Assembly (NCBI RefSeq): GCF_000974425.1
Contig: NZ_CP010429.1
Coordinates: 62,001 to 126,000, forward strand
Origin: Spirosoma radiotolerans
Lineage (GTDB): Bacteria; Bacteroidota; Bacteroidia; Cytophagales; Spirosomataceae
Length of the DNA: 64,000 nucleotides
Direction of reading: 5' to 3'
In this document: positions 33,995 to 42,674 of the stretch, piece after piece
How positions within the stretch are numbered: position 1 is the first letter of the stretch
Layout: every line of letters starts with the position of its first letter
Translations under genes and position numbers: made by a program
The notes under the pieces: generated by a model
What the model saw: the letters and a program-made list of their open reading frames with translations, nothing else
What the model was told of the DNA's origin: nothing
Database searches by the model: none

Positions 33995-35185
33995 ATGCTC
34001 GATTCCATAAAATCCCTTGCCCGTCAATACGCATCCGATATTGTTCAGACGCGCCGACATCTACACGCCCATCCCGAACTGTCCTTTCAGGAACGGAACA
34101 CGGCTCGCTTTGTGGCCGATCAGTTAAAAGCGATTGGTATAACGCCACAGGAGGGCGTGGCCGATACAGGCCTGGTGGCGCTCATTGAAGGGCGTAAATC
34201 GGCCGGGTCGAAAGTGGTGGCGTTGCGGGCCGATATGGACGCCTTGCCCATTCATGAAGCCAACGACGTGCCGTATAAGTCGACGGTTGAGGGCGTCATG
34301 CACGCCTGTGGGCATGACGCCCACACAGCCAGTTTGTTGGGTGTTGCCCGAATATTGCACGTTCTGCGGGATCAGTTCGACGGAACGGTAAAGCTGGTTT
34401 TTCAGCCGGGCGAAGAAAAAGCACCCGGTGGAGCCTCATTGATGATTAAGGAAGGCGTCCTGGAAAATCCGGCGCCTGTCAGCATGATTGGTCAGCACGT
34501 AGCGCCTAATATTCCGGTGGGAAAAATCGGCTTTCGCGAAGGCATGTACATGGCCAGTACAGATGAGATTTATATGACTGTACGGGGTAAAGGCGGCCAC
34601 GCAGCCATGCCCGACAATCTGGTTGATCCTGTTCTGATTGCTTCGCACATTATCGTTGCTCTGCAACAGATTATCAGCCGAAATCGTCCCCCGGCCAGCC
34701 CATCGGTGTTGTCGTTTGGGCGGTTCATTGCCGATGGCGTTACGAATGTGATTCCAAACGAAGTGACCATCCAGGGCACATTCCGGTGCATGAACGAAGA
34801 ATGGCGCGAAGAGGGAAAAAAGCGTATGGTCAAGCTGGCCGAAGGCATTGCCGAAGCCATGGGTGGCTCCTGTGAATTTACCATTGTGCATGGCTATCCT
34901 TTTCTCAAAAATCATCCTGAGTTGACCCGGCGCGTACGTTCACAGGCCGTCGAGTATATGGGCGCTGATAATGTCATTGATCTTGATCTGTGGATGGCTG
35001 GCGAAGACTTTGCCTTTTATTCGCAGGTAGTCGATTCGTGTTTTTACCGGCTTGGTACTCGCAATGAAGCACGCGGCATTGTGTCGGGCGTTCATACGCC
35101 GACTTTCGATATTGATGAAGCGGCTCTAGAAACGGGTGCGGGTTTGATGAGTTGGCTGGCGGTTCAGGAATTGGGGGTGATGTAG
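33995..35185 (+). CDS. M20-family amidohydrolase
   Basis: 396 residues from ATG 33995; a GTG at 33938, two bases after the RDD stop, would add 19 residues and cannot be excluded. Metal-site motifs are HACGHDAHTAS (with D103-type bridging aspartate upstream in ALRADMDALPI) and PGEEKAPGGA. The M20D group contains hippurate hydrolase, N-acetyl-diaminopimelate deacetylase and IAA-amino acid hydrolases, and the substrate is not resolved here. Cytosolic, and probably expressed with the RDD gene. Confidence 0.9.
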   Translation: MLDSIKSLARQYASDIVQTRRHLHAHPELSFQERNTARFVADQLKAIGITPQEGVADTGLVALIEGRKSAGSKVVALRADMDALPIHEANDVPYKSTVEGVMHACGHDAHTASLLGVARILHVLRDQFDGTVKLVFQPGEEKAPGGASLMIKEGVLENPAPVSMIGQHVAPNIPVGKIGFREGMYMASTDEIYMTVRGKGGHAAMPDNLVDPVLIASHIIVALQQIISRNRPPASPSVLSFGRFIADGVTNVIPNEVTIQGTFRCMNEEWREEGKKRMVKLAEGIAEAMGGSCEFTIVHGYPFLKNHPELTRRVRSQAVEYMGADNVIDLDLWMAGEDFAFYSQVVDSCFYRLGTRNEARGIVSGVHTPTFDIDEAALETGAGLMSWLAVQELGVM

Positions 35186-35352
35186 TCTTCAGAAACGGTT
35201 TATTTACTGCTAAAATGCCTGTGTGTCTTCGCTGATTAGGCTAGTGAGCCAGTGGGTCAGGAACGCCCTGTTCGATTCCTGGCCGACCGGTTTACTGACT
35301 AGTCCGTAGCCTTATTCTAAATAGAGCTATTCGGCAAAACTGTGTCCTCAAA

Positions 35353-35386
35353 TTGCACAATCCAATCCTTGATTGTTATACATTTG
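35353..35386 (+). promoter_or_regulatory. Candidate promoter of the GMC dehydrogenase pair
   Basis: TTG (35353-35355), 23 bases, then TACATTTG (35379-35386), within the Bacteroidota consensus. It predicts a leader of about 40 bases before the ATG at 35435. Confidence 0.6.
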
Positions 35387-35434
35387 TACTTACTAATATC
35401 GTTCTATTTGAAAGCTTAATTTCGCTCTACGCAC

Positions 35435-36073
35435 ATGAACAGAAGAGACGCCCTCATGCGGGTGGCCATGCTGGCTGGCGCAACCATGTCGTTGCCCGCT
35501 TTGGCTGATACGCTCGAAGCTTCGGCTGCCCGGCGCGCCCTGACGGGTAAGCCGCTTTTCTTGACGGCCGATCAGGATGCGACCGTTGCTGAACTGGCTG
35601 AAACCATTATTCCAACGACAACCACCCCAGGCGCTAAAGCCGCCAAGGTGAATGAATTTATCGATCTGATGCTGAAAGATTGCTACAAAGCAGATGATCA
35701 GAAACGGTTTGTAGATGGCCTGACACAGACCAATAAACTGAGCCAGGATACCTATAGTAAAGCCTTTGTGCAGCTTGATCCAACGCAGCGGATTGAGATC
35801 GTGAAAAAATTACAGGCCGATGCCAAGCAGGAACTGGCGCAGATGAACACCACTAAAGCTGCCGCTAAAGTAGAAAACGCCCAGGCTGATCTACAGATGC
35901 CAGATGCTAAGAAACGGTATACGCCTTTCTTCATGATCCTGAAAGACCTTACGATGACCGGCTATTTTACGTCCGAGATTGGTGCGACCCAGGCACTTGA
36001 GTATGTAGCGGTTCCTGGCCGTTATGACGGTTGCGTTACACTTAAACCCGGCCAAAAGGCGTGGGCCCTCTAA
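35435..36073 (+). CDS. Gluconate 2-dehydrogenase subunit 3-type protein, Tat signal
   Basis: 212 residues. It starts MNRRDALMRVAMLAGATMSLPAL, a twin-arginine signal, and the mature part matches the subunit 3/gamma family (DQDATVAELAETIIPTTTTPGAKAAKVNEFIDLML). In FAD-dependent sugar dehydrogenases the small subunit carries the Tat signal and ferries or folds the catalytic GMC subunit, which is the next gene. The 99-base gap holds a GGTTTACGG-family hairpin. The tatC at 22885 could serve its export. Confidence 0.88.
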   Translation: MNRRDALMRVAMLAGATMSLPALADTLEASAARRALTGKPLFLTADQDATVAELAETIIPTTTTPGAKAAKVNEFIDLMLKDCYKADDQKRFVDGLTQTNKLSQDTYSKAFVQLDPTQRIEIVKKLQADAKQELAQMNTTKAAAKVENAQADLQMPDAKKRYTPFFMILKDLTMTGYFTSEIGATQALEYVAVPGRYDGCVTLKPGQKAWAL

Positions 36074-36077
36074 ATGA

Positions 36078-36155
36078 GTTTACCGGTTTCGGTTTAGTGT
36101 TGGCTAACCCAAGATTATTGATGTATCAGCCAATTGTAAACCGAAAACGGTAAAC
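36078..36155. repeat. Intergenic hairpin element, GGTTTACGG family (copy before GMC gene)
   Basis: Left arm 36078-36107 and right arm 36126-36155, 30 bases each, are complementary at 25 of 30 positions, with an 18-base loop. Both arms carry GTTTACCG and GGTTTA words and a GTTGGCTAA/TCAGCCAA end, as at 13073-13179. It starts four bases after the upstream stop and ends 17 bases before the GMC ATG. Confidence 0.85.
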
Positions 36156-36172
36156 AGAAAGCTTATAAAGAC

Positions 36173-37891
36173 ATGAATCTTAATATAGACGCAAAAAAAG
36201 ATATGACCTACGACGCCATTGTCGTTGGGTCGGGTATTTCTGGCGGTTGGGCTGCTAAAGAGCTTACGCAGAAAGGGTTGAAAGTGTTAATGCTGGAGCG
36301 TGGCCGTGATGTAAAGCACATTGAAGGCTATCCAACTGCCACCAATAACCCCTGGGATTTTCCCCACCGGGGCCGCGTAACAACGATGGCTGCCGAAGAA
36401 TACTGGGCCAACATGCGGACCGGTTATACCGCTAATGAAGAGTGGCGCCATTTTTTTGAGAACGATAAAGAAAACCCATACCTCGAAAAACGGAAAGTAG
36501 ACTGGATTCGGGGTTACCACGTGGGCGGACGGTCGTTGATGTGGGGGCGGCAAAGTTACCGCTGGAATAAGGAAGACTTCATGGCGAATGCCAAAGAGGG
36601 CATTGGTGTCGACTGGCCAATCCGGTATGAAGACGTGGCTCCCTGGTACGATTATGTAGAAACCTTCGTTGGCGTATCAGGTAGTAAAGATGGTCTGGAT
36701 GTGCTGCCTGATGGCAACTACCAGCCAGCTATGCAGATGAATTGCCTGGAAAAAGAAGCAAAGAAACGCATTGAAAAGGCGTTTCCGGCTCGTACCGTTA
36801 CGATGGGTCGCACGGCCCACCTGACGGCACCCAAACAAATTCATTACGATCTCGGACGGGCGGCCTGCCAGTTCCGTAACCAGTGTATGCGCGGCTGCCC
36901 TTATGGCGCCTATTTCAGCACGCAGGCAGGAACGTTGCCCGCAGCCATGAAAACCGGTAGATTAACCCTGCGCCCTGATTCGATTGTGTCGGAAGTACTC
37001 TTCGACGAAAAGAAAAATAAAGCGACCGGTGTTCGGGTTATTGATCAGAATACGAAGGAAGTACGTGAGTACTACGCCCGGATTATCTTCCTGAATGCAT
37101 CGGCTTTTGCGAGTACATCCATCCTGATGAACTCGAAATCGCACCGTTTCCCAAATGGTATGGGCAACGATTCCGATCAACTCGGACGTAACATCATGGA
37201 TCACCATCTGGCGGCTGGTGCTGCCGGCACGTTTGACGGCATGGAAGATCAGTATTACTATGGTCGGCGTGCCAATGGTGTTTATATCCCGCGTTACCGG
37301 AACTGGCATAACGACAAGCGCGATTACGTTCGTGGCTTCGGTTACCAGGGCGGTGCTGGTCGGGGTGGCTGGAACCGGGGTAATGGGATTGATGGATTCG
37401 GTGCCGAGTTTAAAGACAGCCTGACCACACCCGGCCAATGGACAATGAGTCTTGGTGGTTTTGGCGAGATGATCGCGAATCCAGATAACCGGATGACTCT
37501 CTCACCTGATCAAAAAGATAAGTGGGGATTGCCCCTGATCGTGTTCGACGCAGCTTACGGGGAAAACGAAAAGAAAATGCGGATCGACATGATGAACGAT
37601 GCGGCTGAGATGCTCGAAGCGGCCGGACTGAAAAACGTGACGCCTTACAACGACGAATCGAAGCATCCTGGTATTGGTATTCACGAAATGGGAACCGCCC
37701 GGATGGGCCGTGACCCTAAAACGTCTGTACTGAATGCACACAACCAACTGCATGCTGTAAAGAACGTATTCAATACCGATGGAGCTTGTATGACCTCGGC
37801 ATCGTGCGTGAACCCTTCTCTGACGTACATGGCGTTAACCGCTCGCGCGGCCGATTTCGCTGTGAAAGAAATGAAGAAAGGTACATTGTAA
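36173..37891 (+). CDS. GMC-family FAD dehydrogenase with [3Fe-4S] motif
   Basis: 572 residues. FAD-binding GSGISGG sits near residue 20, and the GMC C-terminal region has the catalytic HEMGTARMG and the late NPSLTYMALTARA. Around residues 232-243 the sequence CQFRNQCMRGCP has the spacing C-x5-C-x3-C-P that binds a [3Fe-4S] cluster in FAD-dependent glucose, sorbitol and gluconate dehydrogenases. The preceding gene encodes the matching Tat subunit, so the complex is probably periplasmic. The usual cytochrome c subunit gene is absent nearby. Sugar specificity is unknown. ATG 36173 and ATG 36203 are both possible. Confidence 0.9.
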   Translation: MNLNIDAKKDMTYDAIVVGSGISGGWAAKELTQKGLKVLMLERGRDVKHIEGYPTATNNPWDFPHRGRVTTMAAEEYWANMRTGYTANEEWRHFFENDKENPYLEKRKVDWIRGYHVGGRSLMWGRQSYRWNKEDFMANAKEGIGVDWPIRYEDVAPWYDYVETFVGVSGSKDGLDVLPDGNYQPAMQMNCLEKEAKKRIEKAFPARTVTMGRTAHLTAPKQIHYDLGRAACQFRNQCMRGCPYGAYFSTQAGTLPAAMKTGRLTLRPDSIVSEVLFDEKKNKATGVRVIDQNTKEVREYYARIIFLNASAFASTSILMNSKSHRFPNGMGNDSDQLGRNIMDHHLAAGAAGTFDGMEDQYYYGRRANGVYIPRYRNWHNDKRDYVRGFGYQGGAGRGGWNRGNGIDGFGAEFKDSLTTPGQWTMSLGGFGEMIANPDNRMTLSPDQKDKWGLPLIVFDAAYGENEKKMRIDMMNDAAEMLEAAGLKNVTPYNDESKHPGIGIHEMGTARMGRDPKTSVLNAHNQLHAVKNVFNTDGACMTSASCVNPSLTYMALTARAADFAVKEMKKGTL

Positions 37892-37912
37892 GCTTTATTT
37901 CGTAGTCAATCG

Positions 37913-37956
37913 AAGCGGGTAGTCAGTAATTCTTTGCTGACTACCCGCTTTTACTT
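37913..37956 (+). terminator. Intrinsic terminator of the GMC gene
   Basis: AAGCGGGTAGTCAG (37913-37926) pairs with CTGACTACCCGCTT (37937-37950), 10-base loop, then TTACTTT. Confidence 0.87.
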
Positions 37957-38071
37957 TACAGAAAAAAATAGCCATTAGTGAAAAAAAGCAAAAAAAAATA
38001 AACACTTGCCAATTTAGTTGAGTTATACCATAGACTAAACAGTAAACTAGTCGGAAAAACATAACTCAACG

Positions 38072-38641
38072 ATGAAAAAAATAATGATTATGGGTTGGAT
38101 GCTAGTAGCTGGCATGGCCCTAAACGCGACAGCACAAACAACGAACTCAACGACCAATTCTGGTTCAACGGGTACGACTGGAACAACAACAGGAACAACC
38201 GGCACTGGTACTATGGGTACGAGTGGTACAACCGGCACAACGAGTGGTAGTACCATGGGTACAACGGGTACAGGCACCATGGGTACTACTGGTACAACAT
38301 CTGGCTCGTACCAGACGCAACCACCAACCAACTCGAACCAGTCTAGAACGAATGGAACAACTACCAACGGAACGACGATGGGTACGAGTGGCACAACAGG
38401 AACAACCAGCACCGGTTCTACGACGAGTAGCGGTAGCAGCACATATGGTACGGGTACAGGTACAATGAATTCAGGTACCAGCACCGGTACAATGAACTCG
38501 GGTTCGACGGTACCACCAAGCACGACAGATCGGTCAAACTCTGGTTCGACAGGTAACAATAGCCGGCGTACAAGAAGCGGTTCGTCAACAACAACGACGA
38601 CTACGACGCCAACAACGACATCAACACCCCCTGAAAAATAG
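38072..38641 (+). CDS. Secreted Thr/Gly/Ser-rich low-complexity protein
   Basis: 189 residues. Signal peptide MKKIMIMGWMLVAGMALNATAQ, then about 165 residues made almost only of Thr, Gly, Ser, Asn and Met in imperfect repeats such as TGTTGTGTMGTSGTTGTTSG, with a Pro/Gln patch near 80 and a basic patch (NSRRTRSGSS) before a poly-Thr tail. No folded domain is recognisable. Such sequences suit an extracytoplasmic spacer, adhesin tail or heavily O-glycosylated protein, all inference. The DNA repeat makes length variation by slippage likely. Confidence 0.75.
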   Translation: MKKIMIMGWMLVAGMALNATAQTTNSTTNSGSTGTTGTTTGTTGTGTMGTSGTTGTTSGSTMGTTGTGTMGTTGTTSGSYQTQPPTNSNQSRTNGTTTNGTTMGTSGTTGTTSTGSTTSSGSSTYGTGTGTMNSGTSTGTMNSGSTVPPSTTDRSNSGSTGNNSRRTRSGSSTTTTTTTPTTTSTPPEK

Positions 38642-38666
38642 GGTGCAAGTGTCGTAGAAAATACCC

Positions 38667-38702
38667 AGGGCCATACCTTTGCAAAGGTATGGCCCTATTT
38701 TT
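38667..38702 (+). terminator. Intrinsic terminator with a -7-like box inside
   Basis: AGGGCCATACCTTTG (38667-38681) and its complement CAAAGGTATGGCCCT (38682-38696) form a perfect 15-base stem, followed by ATTTTTA. The left arm contains TACCTTTG (38674-38681), a match to TAnnTTTG, 22 bases before the ABC gene ATG. Confidence 0.85.
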
Positions 38703-40145
38703 ATGCTCGAACAAACTCCGTTAATCCATTTAAACGTGCTAACCGTCCGGCGTGGTGGTGTACCTATACTGCACGATCTTACGTTTCAACTCAAATCAGG
38801 TGAATGCTGGTGCGTTTTAGGACCAACGGGTAGCGGTAAAACGACATTTCTACAAACACTGGCCGGACAGTTTCCAGCCCCTCCAGGCACTTTAACCCGC
38901 CGGATACCAACCGAATTTGTTTCGTTTAAAGAGCAATCCAGCCGGTTTTCGTATGGTAGTTACTTTTATCAGCAACGGTATCAGGCAACGATGAGTGACA
39001 ACGTTGAGGGAAGCGACGCCGGCTACACGGCGATTCCCTCGTTACGCGATTTTTTGCAGGTATCCGACACGCCAGAGGAAATGGAATTGCTTGAGCGTTT
39101 AGGTCTGCTGCCTTTGCTGAACCGCTCGTTTATCAAACTGTCGAATGGGCAAACCCGGAAAGCACGCATTGGCAAAGCCCTGTTGCAGCAGCCGACTGTG
39201 TTGTTACTGGACAATCCTTTTATGGGCCTGGATGCTGCCTTTCGGACGGAGCTAACCAACTGGCTGGGCGACCTGACAAACCACGGCCTGACGCTCGTGC
39301 TGGTGACCGAATCTGAGGATGTTCCACCGTTTGCAACACATGTTGCCGTTATGGGGGAGGGGAAACTTCGTTGGTCGGGAGCTGTAGAAGACTACCAGCC
39401 AACGCATCAGCTCGACACAGAGCAGGTAGAGTTACCTGTCTTACGCACAAAGCCACCGCTTATTGATTTTGCCGAAGCTTTTCGGCTTCAGGATGTTACG
39501 GTTCGCTACGGTGATACAGTGATCCTGGACGATGTCAACTGGGTTGTTCGGGCGGGCGAACGATGGGCTTTGTTTGGACAAAATGGCGCGGGTAAATCGG
39601 TACTTCTTAGCTTACTGTACGGTGATCATCCGCAAGCGTATGCTAACCAGGTAAGTGTGTTCGGACATCGTCGGGGCAAATCGGGTGAAAGCATCTGGGA
39701 TGTTAAACGACGGATCGGGTTTGTGTCACCTGAGTTGCATCTGTATTTTCCCCAACATTTATCGGTACGGCAAGTAGCGCTTACAGGCATGACCGACACC
39801 CTCACTCCCCCCGTTCGGGTGTCGATCGAGACCGAAGCCGATTTAGTTAGTTTGCTTTCCTACTTTGAGCTGGCTCACGCCCTTGCGCGGCCTTTTGGAA
39901 CTTTATCAGCGGGTGAGCAACGACTAGTACTACTGGTACGGGCTTTCCTGAAGAATGCACCCGTATTGTTATTGGACGAGCCATTTCAGGCCATTGACAA
40001 CCGTCATATAGAACGGGCAAGAAAACTGATTGATAGCTTCACTGACAAAACAATTCTGTTTGTAACACATAACCGAGACGAGCTTCCCCAATCTGTTGAT
40101 CAGATCTTCACAATTTCTACCCATAACAGCCAGCCAATTCAGTAA
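38703..40145 (+). CDS. Double ATP-binding ABC protein (ModF/PhrA-like)
   Basis: 480 residues with two ABC ATPase domains and no membrane segments. Walker A motifs are GPTGSGKT (first domain) and GQNGAGKS (second). Signature/Walker B pairs are LSNGQTRKARIGKALLQQP with LLLDNP (Asp-Asn instead of Asp-Glu) and LSAGEQRLVLLVRAFL with LLLDEP. The second site looks catalytic, the first possibly impaired. The layout matches ModF-like proteins, whose role is poorly known. A TTG at 38679 is in frame but lies in the terminator; ATG 38703 is chosen. Confidence 0.85.
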   Translation: MLEQTPLIHLNVLTVRRGGVPILHDLTFQLKSGECWCVLGPTGSGKTTFLQTLAGQFPAPPGTLTRRIPTEFVSFKEQSSRFSYGSYFYQQRYQATMSDNVEGSDAGYTAIPSLRDFLQVSDTPEEMELLERLGLLPLLNRSFIKLSNGQTRKARIGKALLQQPTVLLLDNPFMGLDAAFRTELTNWLGDLTNHGLTLVLVTESEDVPPFATHVAVMGEGKLRWSGAVEDYQPTHQLDTEQVELPVLRTKPPLIDFAEAFRLQDVTVRYGDTVILDDVNWVVRAGERWALFGQNGAGKSVLLSLLYGDHPQAYANQVSVFGHRRGKSGESIWDVKRRIGFVSPELHLYFPQHLSVRQVALTGMTDTLTPPVRVSIETEADLVSLLSYFELAHALARPFGTLSAGEQRLVLLVRAFLKNAPVLLLDEPFQAIDNRHIERARKLIDSFTDKTILFVTHNRDELPQSVDQIFTISTHNSQPIQ

Positions 40146-40402
40146 TAAAGCCTGAGTTAAGTAAGCTATGCTTCTTATACAATTAGTGAAGAATTGGCTT
40201 ATTTGTTAACTTGTTGTATATGCTAAGTTATTTATCTTACATACAGGTAGTACAACCTTGGCATGGTTTGTGATGCAACAGCTGTGTTTTTCAGCTCATT
40301 GATTAGAAACATATATTCACAAAAATCAGCGTTATGAAGTACTACTATTATCTGAAAAAGTAGCGATGCTAGTAGTCTGTTTAAACAAAAAATAGGCTTG
40401 GC

Positions 40403-42592
40403 ATGATATTCGTCTTAGTATGGCGTAATCAGCTTTCCTATATGGCGATACAATTACCAAATAAATTTATCGGTAACTATTTGTATATAGCTATCTTGTT
40501 AGTAATGACAAGTCGTGGCGTCGCTTCTGCGTATATACAAGCCGATAGCTGCCAGCACCCAACCCCACCTGTCATCACAGGTTCGGCGAAGGATATCTGT
40601 CGCGGTGAGTCTGTCACACTCACAGCCACAGGCTGTAGTGGTACCGTTATTTGGTCAAATGGAGAAGCTGGATCTTCTATAGAGGTGAAGCCACAGCAAA
40701 CGACGAAGTACACAGCTATCTGCCGGGCACAGCCTGGTTGCATTAGCTGTTTTGCCGAAGTCTGGAAAATAACGGTCAACACACCCAACGCACCCATCCT
40801 GACAAGTTCGGCAACAATCAGTTGCCAGACAGACGCAGTCACCCTGGCAGCGACAAATTGTAGCGGTACTGTTCACTGGTCTGACCATAGCATAGGCACT
40901 ACCTGGACCGGTAAGTTGCAGCAAACAGCCACCTTTCAAGCCACCTGCGAACAGAATAATTGCCTTAGTAATCCATCGGCCAGGGTTACCGTACAGATAG
41001 CCGCCCCGGCTACACCTATCGTATCCGCTAGTCAAATAGAAATCTGCGCCCGTCAATCGACGCAGCTTACAGCATCCGGTTGCCTGGGCACAATCCGCTG
41101 GTCAGACGGCAGCGAAGGATCGGCCAGAATAGTAACACCGGACAAAACGACAACTTACCGCGCCGTTTGCCAGCTAGGTACATGCCGGAGCGACAGTTCC
41201 GAAGCGGTATTAATCGCCGTTCGTAGGGCCGAACAAAAACTTGAGTTGGCAACGACATTGCGTAATGGATGCCCTTTTCAAACCGCCGATTTGTCGCAGG
41301 CAATTACGGCCAAAAACGTATCCTTAAGTAATTACTATCAGTTTCGGATGGGACCGTCCATTAGTTCCGCTCCTGTTCAGTCACCAGGTGCGGTGCTGGC
41401 GGGGACATACTATGTTTTTGGCCGAGATTCGGCGGGTTGCTACACCGCTCCGGTAGCTGTAAACGTGACGATTACACCCTGTGCGCAAGCTGTTCCACCT
41501 TGCCTGAGTGATCCGGCTACGGTTGCGATACGACTTGACTCGCTTGACTGGGCAAAAGGCGTTGTTCGCTTAACGGCTCAACTGGGTGGTTCGGCCAATT
41601 TACCTGCCTGGCAAAGCGACGGGGGCGGTTTATTCACGACAGATGGCTTGACTGCTCGCTATCTGTTGTCCGAAACAGACCGGCAGCGAGGTAAGGTACT
41701 TTTTACCGCTTCTACGCCGGACCCCGACGGCTCTGGCCCCTGCAGTGGTGCATCGGTTCAGCAAACGATAGCGGCTCCATCCCGAGCGGCTCCATCCCGC
41801 GAAATCATTGGGCTTGGTAAGAAAGCAAGTGAACCAATCTGGTTAACGGAGCATAACACCAATCTGATCGAGTTAACCTATCAGCTGGTTGTATCAAACC
41901 TGGGAGCGAATCCGTTAACTACTGTACAGATTGCTGATGATCTGGATGCTGCTTTTTCCGCTACGGGTGCACTAATCCAGTCGGTTACGGTTCGTGCTGA
42001 CAGTGGTCTGGTTGTGAACCCGAATTACTCTGGCCGTGGTGCCGATACAACCTTGTTGAGTGCCGGAAACCTGGCAGTCGGCAAACAAAGCCGCGTTTGG
42101 TTAACTGTTCGTTTGGATGTAAGTCAGGCAAATACATTGACATTTACCAACAAAGCAACGGCTACAGGCGTTGATGTGAACGGGGTAATCTGCCGGGATC
42201 GTTCGACAAACGGCGTAGAGGCTGACCCTGACCAGAATGGCGACCCTTCAGACAATGATGAACCAACCCAGGTAACCCTTCACTCGCTTCGACCCGAAGA
42301 AAGTGAAACCGTATTTATTCCGGAAGGCTTTTCGCCGAACGGCGATGGAATCAACGATCGGTTTGTTATTCAGCACTTACCTGTTGACCTAACCGTACAA
42401 TTGGAAGTCTATAATAAGTGGGGCAATCTCGTGTACCGGAGTGTCAATTACAAAAATGACTGGGACGGCACCGCAAATCAGGGCATCAACCTGTCTGCGG
42501 CTAAAGGAGAGCTACCCGATGGAACCTATTACTATCAGATTCGACTGAGCGATGGTCGTGACTATGTGCGGTTTATGACCCTGGCCCGATGA
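40403..42592 (+). CDS. Surface protein with T9SS type B (CHU_C) sorting domain
   Basis: 729 residues; ATG 40403 and ATG 40442 both precede a signal helix (YLYIAILLVMTSRGVASA). Three immunoglobulin-like repeats of about 90 residues each contain ICRGESVTLTATGCSGTVIW or a variant. A DUF11-type domain follows (LVVSNLGANPLTTVQIADDL). The C-terminal 90 residues are the gliding-motility-associated/CHU_C domain (FIPEGFSPNGDGINDRFVI, YYYQIRLSDGRDYVRFM), which directs secretion by the type IX system. A 15-base tandem duplication at 41771-41800 encodes AAPSR twice. Followed after 82 bases by the PorE-like gene. Confidence 0.87.
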   Translation: MIFVLVWRNQLSYMAIQLPNKFIGNYLYIAILLVMTSRGVASAYIQADSCQHPTPPVITGSAKDICRGESVTLTATGCSGTVIWSNGEAGSSIEVKPQQTTKYTAICRAQPGCISCFAEVWKITVNTPNAPILTSSATISCQTDAVTLAATNCSGTVHWSDHSIGTTWTGKLQQTATFQATCEQNNCLSNPSARVTVQIAAPATPIVSASQIEICARQSTQLTASGCLGTIRWSDGSEGSARIVTPDKTTTYRAVCQLGTCRSDSSEAVLIAVRRAEQKLELATTLRNGCPFQTADLSQAITAKNVSLSNYYQFRMGPSISSAPVQSPGAVLAGTYYVFGRDSAGCYTAPVAVNVTITPCAQAVPPCLSDPATVAIRLDSLDWAKGVVRLTAQLGGSANLPAWQSDGGGLFTTDGLTARYLLSETDRQRGKVLFTASTPDPDGSGPCSGASVQQTIAAPSRAAPSREIIGLGKKASEPIWLTEHNTNLIELTYQLVVSNLGANPLTTVQIADDLDAAFSATGALIQSVTVRADSGLVVNPNYSGRGADTTLLSAGNLAVGKQSRVWLTVRLDVSQANTLTFTNKATATGVDVNGVICRDRSTNGVEADPDQNGDPSDNDEPTQVTLHSLRPEESETVFIPEGFSPNGDGINDRFVIQHLPVDLTVQLEVYNKWGNLVYRSVNYKNDWDGTANQGINLSAAKGELPDGTYYYQIRLSDGRDYVRFMTLAR

Positions 42593-42674
42593 CTGGATAG
42601 TACTGATTTTAGGCAGATCCGTTTGCCGATTGAATATGAGCATAGCGCCTTAACGGCATGGCATAACGTCACAA

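Noticed and set aside
35230-35300. tRNA-like T-loop TTCGATTCC
   Set aside because: The flanking T-stem does not pair, and no acceptor or anticodon stem fits. The bases instead form a small hairpin (GGTCAGGAA with TTCCTGGCC).
38047-38559. 170-codon open frame on the minus strand rich in Val and Pro
   Set aside because: It is the antisense of the Thr/Gly repeat gene; its composition (Val-Pro repeats) is the direct complement of the repeat codons and there is no signal or start context.
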